From an uncultured Clostridia bacterium (GTDB taxonomy: Bacteria > Bacillota > Clostridia > Christensenellales > CAG-314): 60,496 nucleotides of DNA. Position 1 is the stretch's first letter, and every line of letters begins with the position of its first letter. The position numbers and the translations under genes were made by a program. Shown here piece after piece: positions 16,435 through 25,010 of this stretch. The notes beneath the pieces were generated by a model. It worked only from the letters and a program-made list of their open reading frames with translations, ran no database searches and was not told the DNA's origin. The stretch is taken from contig CANRFV010000009.1 in NCBI GenBank assembly GCA_947629985.1, positions 1 to 60,496 of the forward strand, given 5' to 3'.

Positions 16435-17657
16435 GACTTGTGGCGGAACAAATAGATCATTACCACACAGTGTCGTTGGGCGTTTTCGTAGACGTGGGGT
16501 GCGTGCGCGAAACAACCCAAACAAACGGTTACGCGCACTTTATAGAACATTTGGTTTTCAAGGGAACGCAGCGCCGCACGTGCCTGCAAATTTCCGAAGA
16601 AATAGACGATCTGGGCGCAAATATCAACGCCTATACAGCCAAGGACGCCACTTGCTTTTACACAAAAAGTTCGTCTGACGATCTGGCTGTGTGTATGGAC
16701 ATTTTGTCGGATATGTATTTCAACGCCACAATTCCGCAGGATGAATTGGAACGCGAAAAGGGAGTGGTAATAGAAGAAATAAAGATGTGCGAGGACACTC
16801 CCGACGACGTTTGTCAGGATTTGTCGTCTGCGGCGCTGTTTTACAAGCAAAAAATGGGACAAACTATTCTCGGAAATGCCGAAAACATAAAATACTCTGA
16901 CAGACATAGTTTGCTCGATTTCAAAAAATGCTTTTATATTCCCACATCGACCGTAGTTGCCGTTTGCGGCAATTTCGATTGGGCGCAACTAACCGACTTG
17001 GTGCAGCAATATTTCGAAGATCATTGCGAGCAAACGTCTTGCAAGTTGCCCGACGAACCCGCGGTAAATTACGGATCCGAATTTTTGTATTCGTTCAAGC
17101 CGATAGAGCAATCGCACATACAGTTGGCATGGGGCGGGTGCGCACTCGGTTCGTCCGACAGATTTGCTTTAAGTATGTTGGCTTCTATTTTGGGCGGCGG
17201 ATTGTCCAGCCGACTCAATCAGGAAATACGCGAAAAAAACGGATTGGCATACAGCGTTTACGCCTATCCGTCGTACTATTCTAATTGCGGCGCTTTTGAA
17301 ATTTACGCGGGGCTCAGTCCCGACAATTGCGCACGCGTGTGCGATTTGATCGAAGGTGAAATAAACAAGTTGCTAAGCGACGGCATTACCGAACGCGAAT
17401 TGTTGCGTGCGCGCACTCAGGCGGTAAACGCATTGTATATGAATTCGGAAAGTAATATGACATTGATGCGCCTGTACGGCAGATCTATGCTCAAACTTAA
17501 CGAAGTGTTTGTTTTGCAGGACGACATTGCGGCATACAACGCGGTAACGGCACAGCAGATCGATCTGCTTGCGCGCAAATTATTTGCCCAAAAACACGCG
17601 TCGGCGTACGTCGGTCCGCAGGTAAAAGGCTACGATTTGGTAACTAAAATTCACTGA
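16401..17657 (+). CDS. M16-family zinc metallopeptidase (MlpA/YmxG-like)
   Basis: A 418-residue processing-peptidase-like protein. The inverted zinc motif HFIEH (near residue 49) and the downstream Glu region EKGVVIEEIKMCED are intact in the N-terminal half; a typical non-catalytic C-terminal half follows (GGGLSSRLNQEIREKNGLAYSVYAYPS). No signal peptide is seen, so it is probably cytosolic. AGGTGA precedes the ATG, which lies 34 bases inside the deacetylase gene. Position matches mlpA of Bacillus, next to ylxY. Substrate unknown. Confidence 0.9.
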   Translation: MQFFKRYPSGLRLVAEQIDHYHTVSLGVFVDVGCVRETTQTNGYAHFIEHLVFKGTQRRTCLQISEEIDDLGANINAYTAKDATCFYTKSSSDDLAVCMDILSDMYFNATIPQDELEREKGVVIEEIKMCEDTPDDVCQDLSSAALFYKQKMGQTILGNAENIKYSDRHSLLDFKKCFYIPTSTVVAVCGNFDWAQLTDLVQQYFEDHCEQTSCKLPDEPAVNYGSEFLYSFKPIEQSHIQLAWGGCALGSSDRFALSMLASILGGGLSSRLNQEIREKNGLAYSVYAYPSYYSNCGAFEIYAGLSPDNCARVCDLIEGEINKLLSDGITERELLRARTQAVNALYMNSESNMTLMRLYGRSMLKLNEVFVLQDDIAAYNAVTAQQIDLLARKLFAQKHASAYVGPQVKGYDLVTKIH

Positions 17658-17692
17658 ATATAAGAATTCGCTGAACACAAGGATTAACCGAA

Positions 17693-17738
17693 AAAAAACG
17701 GCAATAGCGCAATTATTACCCGCTGTTTGCCGTTTTTT
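17693..17738. terminator. Bidirectional terminator between convergent genes
   Basis: AAAAAACGGCAA (17693-17704 region) pairs with TTGCCGTTTTTT (17727-17738), with AGCG/CGCT inside. It has an A-run on one side and a T-run on the other. It serves the M16 gene (plus) and the phosphodiesterase gene (minus), whose stop is at 17741. Confidence 0.85.
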
Positions 17739-17740
17739 GC

Positions 17741-18502
17741 TTATTTGTCTATTTGTTCCAAGTCCGCTCTTTCGGGCAGAAACGAATCGAATATCATATT
17801 GTCGAAGTAATTGTGCAACTGCTCATACTGTTGCTGACTGCGCACCGTCCAGCACAAAATGGGTATTTTCTTTGCAAAGCGCTGAACGGCGGCGTTATCT
17901 TTGATAATACTGCAATCGTATGCGATAAATTGACTGCCGTTCCATTTGCACAATTTCAGATCTCTCAACAGCCATATACGCAGTTTGGTAAATTTCGCCC
18001 CCACAAACGAGCAGGACAGTTGTCCGCGAATAATATCGGGCGCATGCACCTTAAACCAGCGCACAATCAGCGGATTGAACGATTCTATACAGTAGTTGCC
18101 TTTGTAGTTTTTCAATGCCTCAACAACTTTGCGCTCCGTTTTGCCAATGTGCGCGTGCGTTTTTATTTCCACAACAAGATTGGCGCCGTTTGCCGCGCGC
18201 AAAAATTCTTCGAATGTGGGTATGGTGCAGTCGGTATTCAGCAGTCTCAATTTGCGCAATTCTTCAAAAGTTAAGTCGCGCACGCGCCCCTTGTGTCCCG
18301 TCATTCTGTCTGTCGTGTCGTCGTGAAAAACCACCAAAACGCCGTCCGCAGTTTGCTGAACGTCGGTTTCTATTGCAAAATTTTGTTCGCTTGCCCGAAC
18401 AAACGCCGGCAACGAATTTTCGGGGATACCGTTTTCATTATCGAACAGTCCCCTGTGGGCAACAAATTTTTCCGTAAGCCATTTGTATTCTTGTTTTATC
18501 AC
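17741..18502 (-). CDS. Glycerophosphodiester phosphodiesterase
   Basis: A 253-residue cytosolic GDPD enzyme that hydrolyses glycerophosphodiesters to glycerol-3-phosphate and an alcohol. Catalytic and metal motifs of the TIM barrel are present: AHRGLFDNENGIPENSLPAF (catalytic His, Glu), ETDVQQTADGVLVVFHDDT (metal residues and second His), a VEIKT strand and the C-terminal CWTVRS. Translation starts at GTG (18500-18502), behind a good GGAGAT. It is the only gene of its transcript and has a likely leader of nearly 300 bases. Confidence 0.93.
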   Translation of the reverse strand: MIKQEYKWLTEKFVAHRGLFDNENGIPENSLPAFVRASEQNFAIETDVQQTADGVLVVFHDDTTDRMTGHKGRVRDLTFEELRKLRLLNTDCTIPTFEEFLRAANGANLVVEIKTHAHIGKTERKVVEALKNYKGNYCIESFNPLIVRWFKVHAPDIIRGQLSCSFVGAKFTKLRIWLLRDLKLCKWNGSQFIAYDCSIIKDNAAVQRFAKKIPILCWTVRSQQQYEQLHNYFDNMIFDSFLPERADLEQIDK

Positions 18503-18794
18503 TGCGTGATCTCCTTATAATGTTCGTTTTATATGCGTTGCGTTTTTGCGTTTATGTATCGCTGTTTTGCGTGCAATTTGATTTTACAATCGTTTGTGCG
18601 AAGGTTGCGTTACTGCAACAAATTGCATACTTATTGTTGGTACTGCGCGCCTGTATTTTGCGTAAACGTAAATGAGCCCAAATATGGACTGTTTTATCGC
18701 AACGATGTTGTGCGCGGACTACCCAAACAATATTTACTTCGCTGTTTTGGGTTGTTTGAGTCGCGCTCGCAGTCGATCTGCACAAATCGATCTT
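18503..18794 (-). promoter_or_regulatory. Long structured 5' leader of the phosphodiesterase gene
   Basis: Read on the minus strand from the promoter at 18801-18829, a stem of about 15 bp forms within the first 80 bases: GCGCG(G)ACT (18712-18720) with AGTCGCGC (18759-18766), and CAAACAA (18724-18730) with TTGTTTG (18752-18758). The adjacent CCCAAAC can instead pair with GTTTTGGG (18744-18751), so two exclusive foldings exist. I see no terminator before the start codon. It matches no riboswitch I know. Confidence 0.4.
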
Positions 18795-18800
18795 TTTCAA

Positions 18801-18829
18801 TTTTAACACAATATTGCTCCGTAAATCAA
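18801..18829 (-). promoter_or_regulatory. Minus-strand promoter upstream of the phosphodiesterase gene
   Basis: On the minus strand, TTGATT (18829-18824), a 17-base spacer and TTAAAA (18806-18801). Transcription would begin near 18794 and run into the GTG at 18502. Confidence 0.55.
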
Positions 18830-19320
18830 GCGTATAGTTCAACTGTCGCTGCGCAAGCCCGTTTTTGCAATGGTTCTGCACGTGTGCGCTTTCTCCGCGC
18901 GCTTGTCTGTGCATTATTCGGGCAAACAGGCAATGCGCGCCGCACATACAACTATTCCGGCTGAAATCTGTCGTCATCGCTTTGTAAACAAGTTGTTTCC
19001 ACTCCGTTTTGTTGCGGTGCATTGCAACGCTTGATTAAATACATACAGCATAGCGTAAGAGTTGTAGTTTGCAAAGGTAAATCCGTTGTCTCTCGCGCCG
19101 TAAGGAGTAATACTGTCTTCAATCCGCCTGTTTCGCGTACCGGTGCAACCGTAACCGTAACATAAAGCGATCATCTGCGCTGTTACCGCTATATACTGCT
19201 TTTACAACAAAGGTTCTGTCGCCGTTGCGGACCGAATGCCGTTTGCAACTTGCTCGGTTTCGGAGCCGTTCGTCTTTGTTACGTTTGGCTTGTGCGTAAA
19301 TTTGGCGCGCAATTGGCGCT
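18830..19320. other. Spacer with possible gene debris on the minus strand
   Basis: No intact gene. On the minus strand two short overlapping frames (about 19240-19130 and 19174-18974) read like fragments of a secreted protein, with text such as GDRTFVVKAVYSG and ARDNGFTFANYNSYAML. They have no start, ribosome site or shared frame. They may be a decayed gene or chance. Confidence 0.25.
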
Positions 19321-19326
19321 ACATTA

Positions 19327-19355
19327 TGGACAAATTTACCTTTTTGTTTTATAAT
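19327..19355 (+). promoter_or_regulatory. lepA promoter
   Basis: TGGACA (19327-19332), a 17-base spacer and perfect TATAAT (19350-19355), giving a leader of about 30 bases before the lepA ATG. Confidence 0.75.
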
Positions 19356-19390
19356 AAATTACAATTACCAACAAAACGGAAAAATATCAC

Positions 19391-21190
19391 ATGGCACAAA
19401 AAAATACGCGAAATTTTTGCATAATAGCGCACATCGACCACGGCAAAAGCACCCTTGCCGACCGTCTTATGGAATACACGGGGCAGGTTGCCAAGCGCGA
19501 TCTGTCGGCGCAAATGCTTGATTCTATGGATATCGAGCGCGAGCGCGGCATTACCATCAAACTTACGCCTGTCAGAATGAAGTACGTCAAGGACGGAACC
19601 GAATACACGCTCAATCTGATCGACACTCCGGGGCACGTAGACTTCAATTACGAAGTGTCGCGTTCGCTTGCCGCGTGCGAAGGCGCGCTTTTGGTGGTGG
19701 ACGCGTCGCAAGGCGTCGAAGCGCAAACTCTTGCCAACTGTTATCTGGCATTGGAAAACGATCTCGAAATTATTCCCGTAATAAACAAAATCGACCTTCC
19801 CAGCGCGGACATAGACGGCGCCAAGCGCGAAATAGAGGACGCAATAGGCTTGGATACCGCCAACGCTCCGTTGGTTTCCGCCAAGGAAGGCATAAATATC
19901 AAGGACGTTCTCGACGCGGTAGTGGATCGCGTGCCCGCTCCAGACGGCGATCCCAACGCGCCGCTCAAAGCGCTTATTTTCGACTGTCAATACGACAACT
20001 ACAAGGGCGTAATAATTTTTACGCGCATCGTAGACGGCGAAGTTAAGGTGGGCAGCGTAATAAAGATGTTCGAAACCGCAGGCAAAACATTCGACGTTAC
20101 CGAAGTGGGGATTTTTGCTCCGGCAATGCAACCCGTCGGCAGCCTTACCGCGGGCGATGTGGGGTACATTTGCGCAAGTATCAAAACCGTATCCGACACC
20201 AAGGTGGGCGACACGATAACCGACGCTTACGCCCCGTGCGCCGCGCCCTTGCACGGCTACAAGGAAGTAAAACCCATGGTTTTTTGCGGAATATTCCCCG
20301 CGGACGGCAGCAAATACAACGACTTGAAGGACGCATTGGAAAAGTTGAAACTAAACGACGCTTCGCTTACGTACGAACCCGACACTTCGGTTGCGCTGGG
20401 TTTTGGCTTTCGGTGCGGCTTTTTGGGCTTGTTGCATATGGAGATAATACAGGAGCGGTTGGAGCGCGAGTTCGATCTCGATCTGGTTACTACCGCGCCC
20501 AGCGTTATATACAAGGTTTTTACCACGCAAGGCGAAGTGCAGTATATCGACAATCCCACCAAGTTGCCGCCGCCCACAGCAATAGAGCATATCGAAGAGC
20601 CCATCGTAAAGGCGGAGATATTTTCGCCGCCCGAATATGTGGGCGATGTAATGGGGCTTTGTCAGGACAAGCGCGGCGTATTTATCGATATGACGTATTT
20701 GGATACCCGCCGCGTAAAAATAACGTACGAAATTCCGCTCAACGAAATAATCTACAACTTTTTCGATACGCTCAAATCGCGTACGCGCGGTTACGCAAGT
20801 TTGGATTACGAAATAAAGGGCTTTACCCCGGGCAAACTTGTGCGTATGGATATGCTGCTCAACGGCGAAGTGTGCGACGCGCTGTCCATCATAGTCAACG
20901 AAGAGCGCGCTTATGCCCGCGGCAGACAAATGGCGGAAAAGTTAAAGGACGCCATTCCGCGCCAAATGTTCGAAATTCCCATTCAGGCGGCAATCGGCAA
21001 CAAAATTATCGCGCGCGAAACGGTAAAGGCGCTGCGTAAGGACGTACTCGCCAAGTGTTACGGCGGCGATATTACCCGCAAAAAGAAACTGTTGGAGAAA
21101 CAAAAAGAAGGCAAAAAACGTATGCGCCAGGTCGGCTCGGTAAGCGTTCCCAGTGAAGCGTTTATGTCTATACTCAAAATTGACGATTGA
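19391..21190 (+). CDS. lepA: Elongation factor 4 (LepA)
   Basis: A 599-residue translational GTPase that acts on stalled ribosomes and in ribosome biogenesis. G motifs are AHIDHGKST (P-loop), RGITIK (switch I), DTPGH and NKIDLPSAD. The LepA-specific C-terminal domain ends with [16 protein letters not shown]-type residues ([17 protein letters not shown]). Length is exactly typical. The upstream ribosome site is weak. The next gene is hemW, a very common lepA neighbour, though a terminator lies between them. Confidence 0.97.
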   Translation: MAQKNTRNFCIIAHIDHGKSTLADRLMEYTGQVAKRDLSAQMLDSMDIERERGITIKLTPVRMKYVKDGTEYTLNLIDTPGHVDFNYEVSRSLAACEGALLVVDASQGVEAQTLANCYLALENDLEIIPVINKIDLPSADIDGAKREIEDAIGLDTANAPLVSAKEGINIKDVLDAVVDRVPAPDGDPNAPLKALIFDCQYDNYKGVIIFTRIVDGEVKVGSVIKMFETAGKTFDVTEVGIFAPAMQPVGSLTAGDVGYICASIKTVSDTKVGDTITDAYAPCAAPLHGYKEVKPMVFCGIFPADGSKYNDLKDALEKLKLNDASLTYEPDTSVALGFGFRCGFLGLLHMEIIQERLEREFDLDLVTTAPSVIYKVFTTQGEVQYIDNPTKLPPPTAIEHIEEPIVKAEIFSPPEYVGDVMGLCQDKRGVFIDMTYLDTRRVKITYEIPLNEIIYNFFDTLKSRTRGYASLDYEIKGFTPGKLVRMDMLLNGEVCDALSIIVNEERAYARGRQMAEKLKDAIPRQMFEIPIQAAIGNKIIARETVKALRKDVLAKCYGGDITRKKKLLEKQKEGKKRMRQVGSVSVPSEAFMSILKIDD

Positions 21191-21216
21191 TTTTTTGTGC
21201 GTAAGCGTATGCGCGA

Positions 21217-21239
21217 ACCGCGGCGCGGTCAGTTTTTTT
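21217..21239 (+). terminator. lepA terminator
   Basis: ACCGC (21217-21221) pairs with GCGGT (21225-21229), followed by CAG and seven T. The stem is short but GC-rich. Confidence 0.65.
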
Positions 21240-21246
21240 GCGCAAG

Positions 21247-21284
21247 GCGGTGTGCCGACTTGATAAAAAGTCGGCGCGCACCGC
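21247..21284 (+). repeat. Strong GC hairpin without a T-run
   Basis: GCGGTG-T-GCCGACTT (21247-21261) pairs with AAGTCGGC-GCG-CACCGC (21268-21284) around the loop GATAAA. A smaller hairpin with the same GTGCCGAC core lies at 24365-24385. It may stabilise an mRNA end or be a REP-like unit. Confidence 0.5.
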
Positions 21285-21393
21285 AGTAGTGTGTGTACTT
21301 CGGTGTGCGGCAGTTTGGGCCTGCATTGTGTGTTGCGTTTGCGGGTAATAACATCGTTTTGCGCCGTTTGCCTGCGTTTGCCCGTTTGTAAAT

Positions 21394-22506
21394 ATGAAAG
21401 ACAATTATTCCGTTTACATTCACATTCCGTTTTGTAAAGCGCGGTGCGGTTACTGCGTTTTTTCTTCGTGTATCGATCTGTCTTTAGCAGACAAGTACGC
21501 GGACGCGCTTTGCCGCGAAATGGAATTTTATTCTGACAAATCCCTGCCTATCTACACGGTCTATTTAGGCGGCGGCACTCCGTCCTGTTTGCCCGCGGCG
21601 ATACTTAACAAAATTTTTTCCGCTCTTAACAAGTATTTCGATATGTCGCAAGTATGCGAAATGACGGTGGAGTGCAACCCCGAAAGCACAACGCCGCAAT
21701 TACTCGAATGTCTTGCCGAAAACGGCGTAAACAGGCTTAGTTTCGGCTTGCAAAGCGTCAACGACGCAACACTCAAACGTATCGGGCGCTTGCATACATA
21801 CGGTGGTTTTGTCGCGGCATACGATCTGGCGCGCAAATACGGATTTAACAATATCAATGCCGACGTGATCATCGGCTTGCCCGAAAGCGAAAGCGATTTT
21901 GTCCGCACGGTGCAAACTGTCGCCGATATGGATCTGTCCCACGTCAGCGCGTATGCGTTGGAACTGCACCCCGAAACGCCCCTGTACAAAACGTTTCCAC
22001 AAAACGCCCGTTATAGCGACGACGCCCTTGCCGATATGTACGACAAAGCGGTGCAAATTTTGTCCGACAACGGCTTTGCGCGTTACGAAATATCCAATTT
22101 TGCCCGCGGCGGCAGTGTGTGCAAACACAATCTCAATTATTGGCGCGAAGGCAGATATTTCGCTTTCGGCGCGGCGGCAAGCGGCTTTGTCGGCGACGTC
22201 AGGTTTACGCACCCATTTGGCTTGACCGACTATCTCCGTACCGATGCGTCGCAAATGCATTGCGAGTGCGAAACGTTGTCCGCGCGTCAGCAAGCGGAAG
22301 AGTATGTTATGCTCGGAATGCGCCTTGCCGACGGTATTGACGTCGAGTATTTGTCGCGTCGCTACGGCTGTGATTTTTTCAACGCTTTTTCCAATGCCGA
22401 CAAACTTATAAAGCAGGGCTTTTTGCAATGCGAAAGCGGCAGAGTATTCGTTCCAAGCGACAAATTTTACGTTGTCAACTCAATTTTGTGCGAATTATTG
22501 AATTAA
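21394..22506 (+). CDS. hemW: Heme chaperone HemW (radical SAM)
   Basis: A 370-residue radical SAM protein of the HemN-like family. The iron-sulfur motif is HIPFCKARCGYC (CxxxCxxC), followed by GGGTPS, VECNPE and GLQSVNDATLKRIGR. The C-terminal HemN domain is present. Proteins of this size next to lepA are usually HemW, which delivers heme, rather than coproporphyrinogen oxidase. I see no other heme gene here. Ends just before the dyad-repeat hairpin at 22567. Confidence 0.9.
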   Translation: MKDNYSVYIHIPFCKARCGYCVFSSCIDLSLADKYADALCREMEFYSDKSLPIYTVYLGGGTPSCLPAAILNKIFSALNKYFDMSQVCEMTVECNPESTTPQLLECLAENGVNRLSFGLQSVNDATLKRIGRLHTYGGFVAAYDLARKYGFNNINADVIIGLPESESDFVRTVQTVADMDLSHVSAYALELHPETPLYKTFPQNARYSDDALADMYDKAVQILSDNGFARYEISNFARGGSVCKHNLNYWREGRYFAFGAAASGFVGDVRFTHPFGLTDYLRTDASQMHCECETLSARQQAEEYVMLGMRLADGIDVEYLSRRYGCDFFNAFSNADKLIKQGFLQCESGRVFVPSDKFYVVNSILCELLN

Positions 22507-22566
22507 AAACGACTGTTTTTTTTGCTTAAAATATAACAAATTATATCGAAAAACGGCACTTTGCAC

Positions 22567-22589
22567 AATACTATGCAACACATAGTATT
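22567..22589 (+). repeat. Dyad TACTAT-N5-AC-ATAGTA, copy 3 (22569-22587), extended hairpin
   Basis: Here the dyad extends to a perfect 9-bp stem, AATACTATG/CATAGTATT, with loop CAACA and TATTTT after it. It may double as the hemW terminator. It also lies about 140 bases upstream of the LysR start. Confidence 0.7.
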
Positions 22590-22637
22590 TATTTTAACTG
22601 ATTTTCCGCTGTCTTTAATTTAATTATTCTATATGGC

Positions 22638-22666
22638 TTGCAATATGACGTCGATTTTGTTATAAT
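22638..22666 (+). promoter_or_regulatory. Promoter of the LysR regulator gene
   Basis: TTGCAA (22638-22643), a 17-base spacer and TATAAT (22661-22666). The leader would be about 50 bases. Confidence 0.7.
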
Positions 22667-22724
22667 ATAAACAAAATTTTACAATCTTGCAAATTTACAA
22701 GATTTTTTTACGGTTGGAAATTAT

Positions 22725-23603
22725 ATGAAACTTTTGCAAATGAAATACTTTCAAACTGTTTGCCGTTACGGCAGTATAACCAAAGCGGCGGAAGAACTGT
22801 TTGTCAGTCAGCCTACAATATCCTTTTGTTTGAAGGAACTCGAAGAAGAATTCGGCGTAAAATTATTTCATCGTCGCCACAACCGTCTGCAACTTACCGT
22901 GGAAGGGCAGTTCTTTTTGGACAAAATCAACTACATTTTGCAGTCGATAGATTCGCTTACCACGCAGATGAAAGATATGGGCAACAACCACAATCATATC
23001 AAGATTGCCGTTCCCGCAATGATCTCGACTTTTTTGTTCCCGCAGATGTTCAACGCGTACACTCAAATGTATCCCGATGTGGAACTTGAAATGTTGGAAA
23101 CGGGTTCTTTGCAAGCGCGCAAACTTGTAGACGCCAACTCCGTCGATCTGGGCATTACCATACTCGATACCGCCGTTACCGATTCGTACAACGTTTTGCC
23201 GTTGGTAAGCACGGAACTTGTTTTTTGCGTCAGCAAAACACACCCTTTGGCAAGCCGTACCCACATATCTTTCCGCGAATTGGCAGACGAGCATATAATT
23301 TTGTTCAAAGCCGACAGTTACCAAAACATCTTTATAAAACGCGCCTTTTCGGAAGTGGGCGTCGACCCAAAAATATTGCTGTATTCGTCGCAACTGTACA
23401 CAATAAAGCAATTTCTTTCGTACGGGTATGCGGGCGCGTTTTTGTACAGACAAGTTGCCGAAATGGACAGCGACCTTGTGTGTATTCCAATGGATCGCCC
23501 CATTATTCAAAACATTGTGCTTATTTGGTCCAAAAGCAGCAGTCTGTATTCCGACTCGGAAAATTTTATCCGTTTTGCCAAGCAGTTTCACTACGAAAAG
23601 TAG
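22725..23603 (+). CDS. LysR-family transcriptional regulator
   Basis: A 292-residue regulator. The winged helix-turn-helix is at residues 1-60 (FQTVCRYGSITKAAEELFVSQPTISFCLKELEEEFGVKLF), followed by a linker helix and a periplasmic-binding-like effector domain from about 90. Its target is not evident: no divergently transcribed enzyme gene flanks it, which is unusual for LysR proteins. It may act on its own promoter or on ppa. The ribosome site is weak. Confidence 0.93.
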   Translation: MKLLQMKYFQTVCRYGSITKAAEELFVSQPTISFCLKELEEEFGVKLFHRRHNRLQLTVEGQFFLDKINYILQSIDSLTTQMKDMGNNHNHIKIAVPAMISTFLFPQMFNAYTQMYPDVELEMLETGSLQARKLVDANSVDLGITILDTAVTDSYNVLPLVSTELVFCVSKTHPLASRTHISFRELADEHIILFKADSYQNIFIKRAFSEVGVDPKILLYSSQLYTIKQFLSYGYAGAFLYRQVAEMDSDLVCIPMDRPIIQNIVLIWSKSSSLYSDSENFIRFAKQFHYEK

Positions 23604-23792
23604 TGCCGCAGCGCGAGTATGCTGCTAAATCTTTTGTCCGCGGCCTGTAGCGGCGACTGCCGAAAGCGTAAATACCCCACCTGACGGTAACGTTATGCGC
23701 CTAAACGCTCGGCAAGAGTTGTAGAACCCCAACTCGCAAGGCTTTAATGTAACAACAATACAAAAATTTATCACAACAAACTTGGAGGTATT
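23604..23792 (+). other. Folded spacer between the LysR gene and ppa
   Basis: CCG...AGCGT (23660-23669) pairs with ACGCT-CGG (23705-23712), and GAGTTG (23716-23721) pairs with CAACTC (23730-23735). The enclosed bases include AAATACCCCACC. No T-run follows. I considered a fluoride riboswitch because ppa follows, but could not fit the consensus. It could be a ppa leader element. Confidence 0.3.
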
Positions 23793-24329
23793 ATGAATAT
23801 TTGGCACGATATAGCCCGTAGCAGAATCAAGGCCGACGATTTTTACGCCGTGGTTGAAATTACAAAAGGCAGTAAAATGAAGTACGAATTGGACAAGGAA
23901 ACGGGATTGTTGGTTTTGGACAGGATCCTGTACACGTCCACGCATTATCCCGCAAACTACGGATTTATTCCGCGCACATTGGCGGACGACGGCGACCCTA
24001 TGGACGTATTGGTATTGTGTTCGGAAGCGTTGCTTCCCCATTCGTTGGTAAGGTGCTACCCCATCGGCGTAATAACTATGAACGACAACGGCGCCACGGA
24101 CGAAAAAATCATCGCAATTCCCTTTACCGATCCTACGTATAACACGTACCATTCCATTCGCGAATTGCCGCAGCACATTTTCGACGAAATGCAGCACTTT
24201 TTCCGCGTGTACAAGGAGTTGGAAAACAAGCCCACGTCCGTTTCGGAAGTTTTCGACGCTGACAAAGCCAAAGCCATAGTGCAAAAATCCATAGACGAAT
24301 ACATCGTAAACATTTTGTCCAAGATGTAA
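23793..24329 (+). CDS. ppa: Inorganic pyrophosphatase (family I)
   Basis: A 178-residue soluble pyrophosphatase that hydrolyses PPi and so drives biosynthesis. The family I signature [11 protein letters not shown] is intact, with [12 protein letters not shown] upstream and [12 protein letters not shown] downstream. TTGGAGGTA gives a strong ribosome site. It appears to be monocistronic; its possible leader is folded. Confidence 0.96.
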   Translation: MNIWHDIARSRIKADDFYAVVEITKGSKMKYELDKETGLLVLDRILYTSTHYPANYGFIPRTLADDGDPMDVLVLCSEALLPHSLVRCYPIGVITMNDNGATDEKIIAIPFTDPTYNTYHSIRELPQHIFDEMQHFFRVYKELENKPTSVSEVFDADKAKAIVQKSIDEYIVNILSKM

Positions 24330-24364
24330 CCGCGCGCCGCGTGTACGCGCATTTCAATGCCCGT

Positions 24365-24385
24365 GTGCCGACGTTTAGTCGGCAC
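24365..24385 (+). repeat. GTGCCGAC hairpin after ppa
   Basis: GTGCCGAC (24365-24372) and GTCGGCAC (24378-24385) form a perfect 8-bp stem with loop GTTTA. No T-run follows. Same core as the hairpin at 21247-21284. Confidence 0.5.
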
Positions 24386-24441
24386 TATTCGGCTTTGTGC
24401 GTTTGTAATGCGCCGTGCATTCTCGATTTTAGCCGCGGGAT

Positions 24442-24545
24442 CCTACTGTACCCGAACAAAGCCGTTTTGCAAGCACGTGCAATGGTCAATCGGCGGCTCG
24501 TCCCCGAAAGGAGAGCAATGCGGCTCGTTTCTTTGTTCGTGTAGG
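24442..24545 (+). ncRNA. Candidate structured RNA between ppa and ktrB
   Basis: A closing helix, CCTAC (24442-24446) with GTAGG (24541-24545), stacks on a perfect 9-bp helix, CGAACAAAG (24453-24461) with CTTTGTTCG (24531-24539). Inside are TTGCA/TGCAA (24467-24482) and GCTC-G-TCC/GGA-GAGC (24496-24516) with loop CCGAAA. A direct repeat, GCGGCTCGT, occurs at 24494 and 24519. No gene overlaps it. A terminator lies at 24720. I could not match it to a known riboswitch, including the c-di-AMP (ydaO) class. Confidence 0.4.
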
Positions 24546-24719
24546 CGCGTTATTGCAAACGCGGGACGTCGGCTTCCTACCATACCCGTAACTTCGCGTT
24601 CCGTGCGGGCGTATGATCACAATTAACGCTATTTTGGTTCGTAAAGTCGCTCCCGGCGTCTCTTTTATACGTGTGATTGTAATTCATCGTTTGTTACAAT
24701 TTATATCTTAAAACACTTT

Positions 24720-24748
24720 CCGCGCGGCAACTTTGCGCGGCTCTTTTT
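24720..24748 (+). terminator. Rho-independent terminator upstream of ktrB
   Basis: CCGCGC (24720-24725) pairs with GCGCGG (24735-24740), then CTCTTTTT. No gene ends nearby, so it ends either ppa read-through or the candidate RNA. The rest of 24546-25010 holds no gene; a TATAAT at 24970-24975 lacks a well-spaced -35. Confidence 0.75.
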
Positions 24749-25010
24749 ATATTCGGTTATAAGCCGCAACAACAACGCACGTAAGTGTTAGGTAAATTTC
24801 CTCGGCTCGTTTTATTTCGGGCAAAGCATTTTTCGATATCCCGTTACTACGCCAATCGGGCTTTCGCTACGCTTGCCACAATGTATATTTGGCAAATTTG
24901 CGCCGCGCAAACGCGTTCTTTATGTTTTCTTAATTTTGCCGTTCAAATCTTTACACACTTTTTAAGCGGTATAATGTAAAATTTAAGTCAATAAAAGGAA
25001 AAATGTCTTT

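Noticed and set aside
16893-16911. Fifth perfect dyad copy in the M16 gene
   Set aside because: Geometry fits but two arm bases differ and the encoded residues are ordinary for the family; kept only as a near copy.
23604-23792. Fluoride riboswitch or 6S RNA
   Set aside because: Neither consensus nor overall fold could be matched with confidence.
24330-25010. c-di-AMP (ydaO) riboswitch before ktrB
   Set aside because: Position is right, but the conserved core blocks of the class could not be found on either strand.
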